A stretch of DNA of 64,000 nt from Musa acuminata AAA Group (lineage: Eukaryota > Streptophyta > Magnoliopsida > Zingiberales > Musaceae). This document shows positions 49,701-55,700 of the stretch, one piece after another; the stretch's first letter is position 1; each line of letters begins with the position of its first letter. The DNA lies in contig NC_088342.1 in NCBI RefSeq assembly GCF_036884655.1, positions 31,258,001-31,322,000 of the forward strand, read 5' to 3'. The notes under the pieces are model-generated. The model saw only the letters and a program-made list of their open reading frames with translations. It was not told the origin of the DNA and searched no databases. A program made the position numbers and the translations under genes.

Positions 49701-52700
49701 TTCCTTTTAGGAAGCAGTCTCTACGTGCAAAGGATAAGACTGCACATGGTGACACCCCATGCTGCCCTCATATTTTACATGTGAATTCTTGGATGCTGAT
49801 TACTAGTTTTTACCTCATATTTACTTGTTGCTTTGCAACTAATTATGTCTGCTAAGTATGAGGTCCCATGGGTCTTCTCCCTCTGGTGTAAATATTGCAA
49901 CTGCAGTGTAACTTCAGTTGTAAAGAAAGAGTTGTTTGTGATTCATTGCTCATCAGGCTATTTAAACCCATATTATCCATGTACAACTGCTAGGGTTGCC
50001 CATGGTGCCCAAAACTGATTACACAGTTCAGAACTCATCTGGCTTCCTCAGAAAAAGGTTGGAAATTTTCAGAAAATTCAAAGAATTCATAAAATGATTG
50101 AAGTTTAAAGAAGTAATACAAAGGTGAGGGTTTTAATATTTTAGTATCTTTTGCTGGCTACAAGATGTTGGCGTGGTGTGTGTGCCATCACAATTGATAG
50201 TTAGGCCAATTTCAATGACATGGTTCATGAACATGTTATTAGTGGTTCTTGTCCTAGCATTACCGATCCATATAATTCTCAGATGTTCCTCTACACTGAA
50301 GTGCTAATCTAACAACTCTGTGGCGACCAATACTACAACCTAAAGATTAAAGAGTTCTTCATCATAAACTTGAGCCTCAACAGTTAGAGCCTAAAATAGG
50401 ATGTCATCCTAATCAGAAAATAGAATGTAGCTTCATATTAAGAAAAGGAAGATTAGTTGTAATTAAGAACCTAAGAAAATGTTCTGAATTTATTTCACAT
50501 TAGGGTTTAAATAAGTGCTTGGGTGCTCACCTAAGCGCTTGGGTAAGGTGAGGTGAGGCCTGAGCCCCTCAAAGCTCGACTAAGCAATGCGGTTCAGTGA
50601 AGCATCACCTGGTCGCTCACTTGAATCTAGAGGCATTAGGCACCTCGGGCGAGCACGCTGTTAAAACAAATCACTCAAACCAGACTATCAAGTCTGGTTC
50701 AACTGAACAGTAGCTTAGTTAGTTCAATTGAACCAACTAAGCTATATAACATTACTAAACTTGTGCATACAACCCCCCCCCCCCCTCGCGACCCCTAGCC
50801 CAGTGATTTAAAAAGCGCTATGTCACGGACAAACTTCTAAACAAGATGTTTGATGTAATGCTTATGTACAACATGTAGAGGGGCGGCCCAAGGCTTAATA
50901 GTCTCATTTTAGTTGGGTTGGTGGTCTCTTTAGGCTTGTAAATAAAGGTTGTGTCATGTGGACACGTGCGAGAGATTTTCGGTCTGTAATGGACCATTTT
51001 ACCCTTTGTTGTGCAACTGTTCAGAGCTTGTAAAGTCTGTTTGTAATTTGCATTGTCTATGAAATGTTTTTCGGAGATGTTTGCTTGTGGATCCCGATTG
51101 AGACGTTTTCTCTAACCCGTTCTCTCTTTCGTGGGTCCTAAGGGACATGGGAGACTTCGGGGAGGCTGACCTTTGCGGACGGACACGCAAGGGTGCCGCA
51201 CGACTTAGGCAAAACCAGCTAAGTCAGTGACAACTAGGCGCCAAAAGGTGCCAAGGTTAAAAAACGCTCGAGGCATTAGGCGCTCGCCCGAGCGAAGTGA
51301 GGCGCTAAAATATAAAAATATAAAATATAATTAATAAATATAATTATTTAAAATTTTAAATAAAAATATGCTATTAAATTAAGAAAATCTAAGGTACAAA
51401 ATCACAATGTCACATTAATAAAAAGTTTCAAAATTCAAAACAAAAAAAATTTACATCAAAGTCATTCATTATAATCAATATTATCGTCATTTTCACACAA
51501 ATAATCGTTATTGAATTCATCCTCTTGTCACTCTTCTTCATCAAAATATGTTTCATTCTTTATGTCTTTAACAATAAGAGCCGAGCTTGATGCTTTTGTA
51601 CTCATTTTTCTCTTTGTCATTTGTCTTGTATATGTTTGTAATTCTCTAGCACTTGAAGCTCTTGCCACATCTCCCCATATCAATCTATCATCTTAAAATA
51701 CAAGCTCGTCTTCAGCATCTTGCAAGTTAGCACCCATTTCTCCCATCAACCACTCATTTGAATCATTAATATCTTGCAATGAGATTTGATCAATTCTATT
51801 TTACAAATCATAACGAACCTTCAAAGCTTGATTATACTTTATGTAAACAAGATCGTGTAATCGTTGATGTTCCAACCGATTTCTTCTCTTTGAGTGAATC
51901 TGTCATGTCGTATAATTTAAAAATATATTAATACATCTATCTAAATTAATTAATTAATTAAAATAAAAATATTTAGTGATCCTTATATGCTAAAAAACGT
52001 TCTAATTTCGTTTACAACCCGAAGCACTACATGTCAAAGTAAGTACTTTGATAGCAAATTACTGTAAGTTCGGGATGGAATTTCCAAATTTATGTTATTA
52101 TTAGCAATAACATAGTAATATAATATAGATGAAATTAATTATATCAAATTATTAATACCTGGAGACGTAGTCCTGAATCGAACGACCATTGGAATTCCAA
52201 AAAGACATTTGATATTTTTATATAAAGAAAATTCACGAATAATCTTATCTTGCACCTCAAGGCTGGGAACTAATCTTGCAATGCACTGATATAATCCATC
52301 CAAAACTCTGCATCAAACCCAACAGATTTAATCTTATAAAAAAATTCAAGGTTCAAATAATATCCTGCTGCATGTAAGGGATGATAAAGTTGACAATTCC
52401 ATCTTTCGTCAATGATTGTAAAAATTTTCTCATATTTTTCTTCATTTTCATTAAAAGATCTTTTAATCATCTCCTTTTCTCTATCCATAGCCTCATAAAT
52501 ATATCTTATTGCAGGCTTATTTTCATTATCCACTAACCGAAGGACTCGAACAAGAGGGTCCATTATTTTTAATATATAAACTACATGATTCCAAAAGGAT
52601 GACATTAATATGATATCAGTAGCCCTATTGTCTTTTGCTTCTTTTGTCCATTTGCTTATCACCTATTTCTCAAAGGTAAACATGTTTCTTAGATTATGTT

Positions 52701-55700
52701 TTTGACGATGCATGCTCTGTAATGTCAAGAATGAAGTAGCAAATCGGGTGACACCATATCTCACTAATTCTTTGTTCCCTGTAAATTCTCTCATCGTATT
52801 CAAAGCCCTAATATGATTATAAAAAAATCCAACAACAAAAATTACCCTTTCTAAAGTTTTCTTGATGTCTAAGATCTTTTCAATATCCTCCAATATTAAA
52901 TCAATACAATGTGCTGCACATGCAGTCCAATATAAGTGTTGTCTTTTTGTTTCAAGCAATTTACTTGAGACAAAGGATAACAAAAATGATAAGAGTTAAG
53001 AGTTTAACATATTTAATTGAAGATAAAATAATTAAAAAATTCAGCCCTAATATGATTATAAAGAAATCTAATAACAAAAATTGCCCAACCTAAGATTTTC
53101 TTGATGTCTAAGATCTTTCCAATATCTTTCAACATTAAATCAATACAATGTGCTATACATGGAGTCCAATATAAGTGTTGCCTTTTTGTTTCAAGCAATT
53201 TACCTGAGACAAAGGATAACAAAAATGATAAGACTTAAAAGTTTAACACATTTAATTGAAGAAAAAATAATTAAAAAAATTCAAAAGATGAATATTACCG
53301 GCTAATACATAGTTGCTTCCATTGTCGGCTATGATTTGAACGATATTTTGTTTTCCAATTTCTTCCACGAAGTTGTCAAGTAAATCATAAAAGATAAAGC
53401 ATCTATTGACTTTATAAACATAGTCCCTAAAGAACAATTAACCATAAAATTAATTATACTCCTACGCCTCCTGTCAGTCTAAACATCTGATATAATAGAG
53501 CAACCATGTGTTGCCCATGATTTTTTATGACCCTTTAGTAAGTCATTTGGATAATTCAACTATTTTTACAACAATGAAACTCGCATCTCAGAATAACTTG
53601 AAGGTTTTAATCTCGCACCATATCTTCCAATAGCTTCAATCATTTCCTTAAAACTGTCTAAACGAGTTGTACTAAGGGGAAGACCAACCTGATAGAAGAA
53701 GTGAGCAATATGTTGAATTGTTCTTCCTCTTATTTCTTTATCACAAGCATCACTTATATTTGTTTGTCTAAATTTTGAGCCTCTTGCTTGCCCTTGTTGC
53801 TTCTGTGATCCTTGAAACATATATAGATCCATCGGTCCTTTTTTACCCTTCTTAGTACTCATAATGTCTTTTCCTTTTTTGTCGTATATTTTTCTCCCAC
53901 TTAGGTTAAATACTCACAGAATAATCTTCTTCTTTATCCCTGAGATGTTCAACATTGTCTTCTGGTAAATTCTCGTAAGATTCATTCTTTTGCGTCTTCT
54001 TTTCATTCATATAACTCAGCAACTCTTCTTTTACCTCAAGTGGACACTTTTTGTAAGTTGTTGCATTCTTGAAATTTCCTACTAGATGTTTTGCACGAAA
54101 AATACCTCCTCTAGTAGTCTTGTCGCAGAACATGCAAGTCACTTAGGATCTTTCGGATCCTTTAGATAATTATACTTCCATGCAGGATCTTTTTTTGATG
54201 TCATTGGAGACTCTATTGAGTTACTCTGCACACTTGTCATTTATTCTGAAACCTAACAATAATTTCAAATAAATAAAAATTAACAGTATTAAAATCAAAA
54301 TAATATATTATTAATCTAATAAATACAAATACTGTTACAGTATACTGTTAATAGTATACTTTCGAAAGAGAAGAGAATCGAAAGAGAAGAGAAGCGAAAG
54401 AGAAGAGAAGAGTGTAAGGGAAGATCGAGGGTGCTAATTGAGAAAAGCGGGAGCGGCAACGGCGAGCGATGACAATGGCAGCGGTAGCAGTGAGTAGCGG
54501 GAGCGACGACAATAGCAGCGACAGCAGGGAGCAGCGGTAGCGGGAGTGGGAGCGGCGACAGTGGCAACGGTTAAAGTGAGCAGCGGTAGCGGCAGCGGCA
54601 GTGAGAGTGGAGAGCGGCGACGGTGGCAACAACAGCGAGCAGCGGGAGCGGTGATAACGACAATAGTAGCATGAACGATGAGCAGGGTTAGGGTTGGGGA
54701 AGTCGCGTTGATATCGGTGATTTAATTGAACCAACTAAAGTACTGGAGACCAAACCAGACCTAAAATGTTGGTTCGATCGCTTGGTTTAACCCAGGCGCT
54801 CGGTCGCCCGAAGCGCCTGGGCTCGGGCCCGCGCCCAGGCGGCGCCTCTTTGAAGCGCGCCACTTGGAAATGAAGCGAGGCGCTTGGGCCTCGCCTCGCC
54901 TCGCCTTGCCCGAGCGCCTAGGCGAGCACCCGAGCGCCTATTGAAATCACTGCCCTAGCCATAAACCCTACTTTGTGCGCAACTATTGCCTCCATCATCG
55001 CTTCCTTTGCCATTGCCTCTATCGCTAATGCATAGGATTGACCGTTCCTCTATCGCTGACGAACGGGTCCGAAGGTCTAGCTTTCGTGCGTAGTTCCCTC
55101 AGTCGTCGCTGCTTCCATGTGCAGCTCCTTCCACCATCGAGGGAGAGGACCGTAGCTTCCTCCATCATCGACGGACATATATGAAGCTTCCTCTACCCAT
55201 GATGTCATCATTCGCAGCTTCCATCATCGCTGCTGTCATCATCTAAAGCTTTATCTGTCACTGTTGCTATCATCCATTACTTCCTCTATCATCGCTGCTA
55301 TTGTCGTACATAGTTTCCTTCGCCATCGTTGTTCGAAAGTTCCTCCATCACTACCACCCTCTCCTTCCCCACTTTCCACTATCGGTGACTCTTTCTCCCC
55401 TCTAACTATTGTTAGTAGTAGATTGTTAACTACTATTATCATATAATAGCCCTTATTTAGATTTTAACACTATTAGTTTCAAAATTCAAATTATTTAGAA
55501 CTGTTATTAGGGTTTTATGATTAATGGTAAGTGTATATAGCAATTCAGAAGATTCATTAGAAAATTCAAGAAATGATCCTGCTTGAAAATATAATTATTT
55601 AAAGAATCCTAAAGATCCTAATGTAGTTACTTGTATCTTTTATGATAAGACCACTAGAGATGGTATTTTCTATGCAAAGCAGCATCAAGGAACTTCAAGA

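Larger units (their letters stand above)
50801..54952 (-). mobile_element. hAT element, family 2 (CAGTGATTT ends), 4152 bp
   Basis: Begins CAGTGATTTAAAAAGCGC and ends GCGCCTATTGAAATCACTG. The 8-bp flank CCCTAGCC is exact on both sides (50793-50800 and 54953-54960). The subterminal parts are GC-rich GCGCC/AGGCGC arrays. It contains a - strand transposase relic and, near its left end, a solo LTR (50821-51232). It differs in ends and protein from the CAAGG family. Confidence 0.92.

Noticed and set aside
54316..54734. Leu/Pro/Cys-rich - strand frames
   Set aside because: They translate a GAAGAGA and GCGG low-complexity tract upstream of a transposase start.
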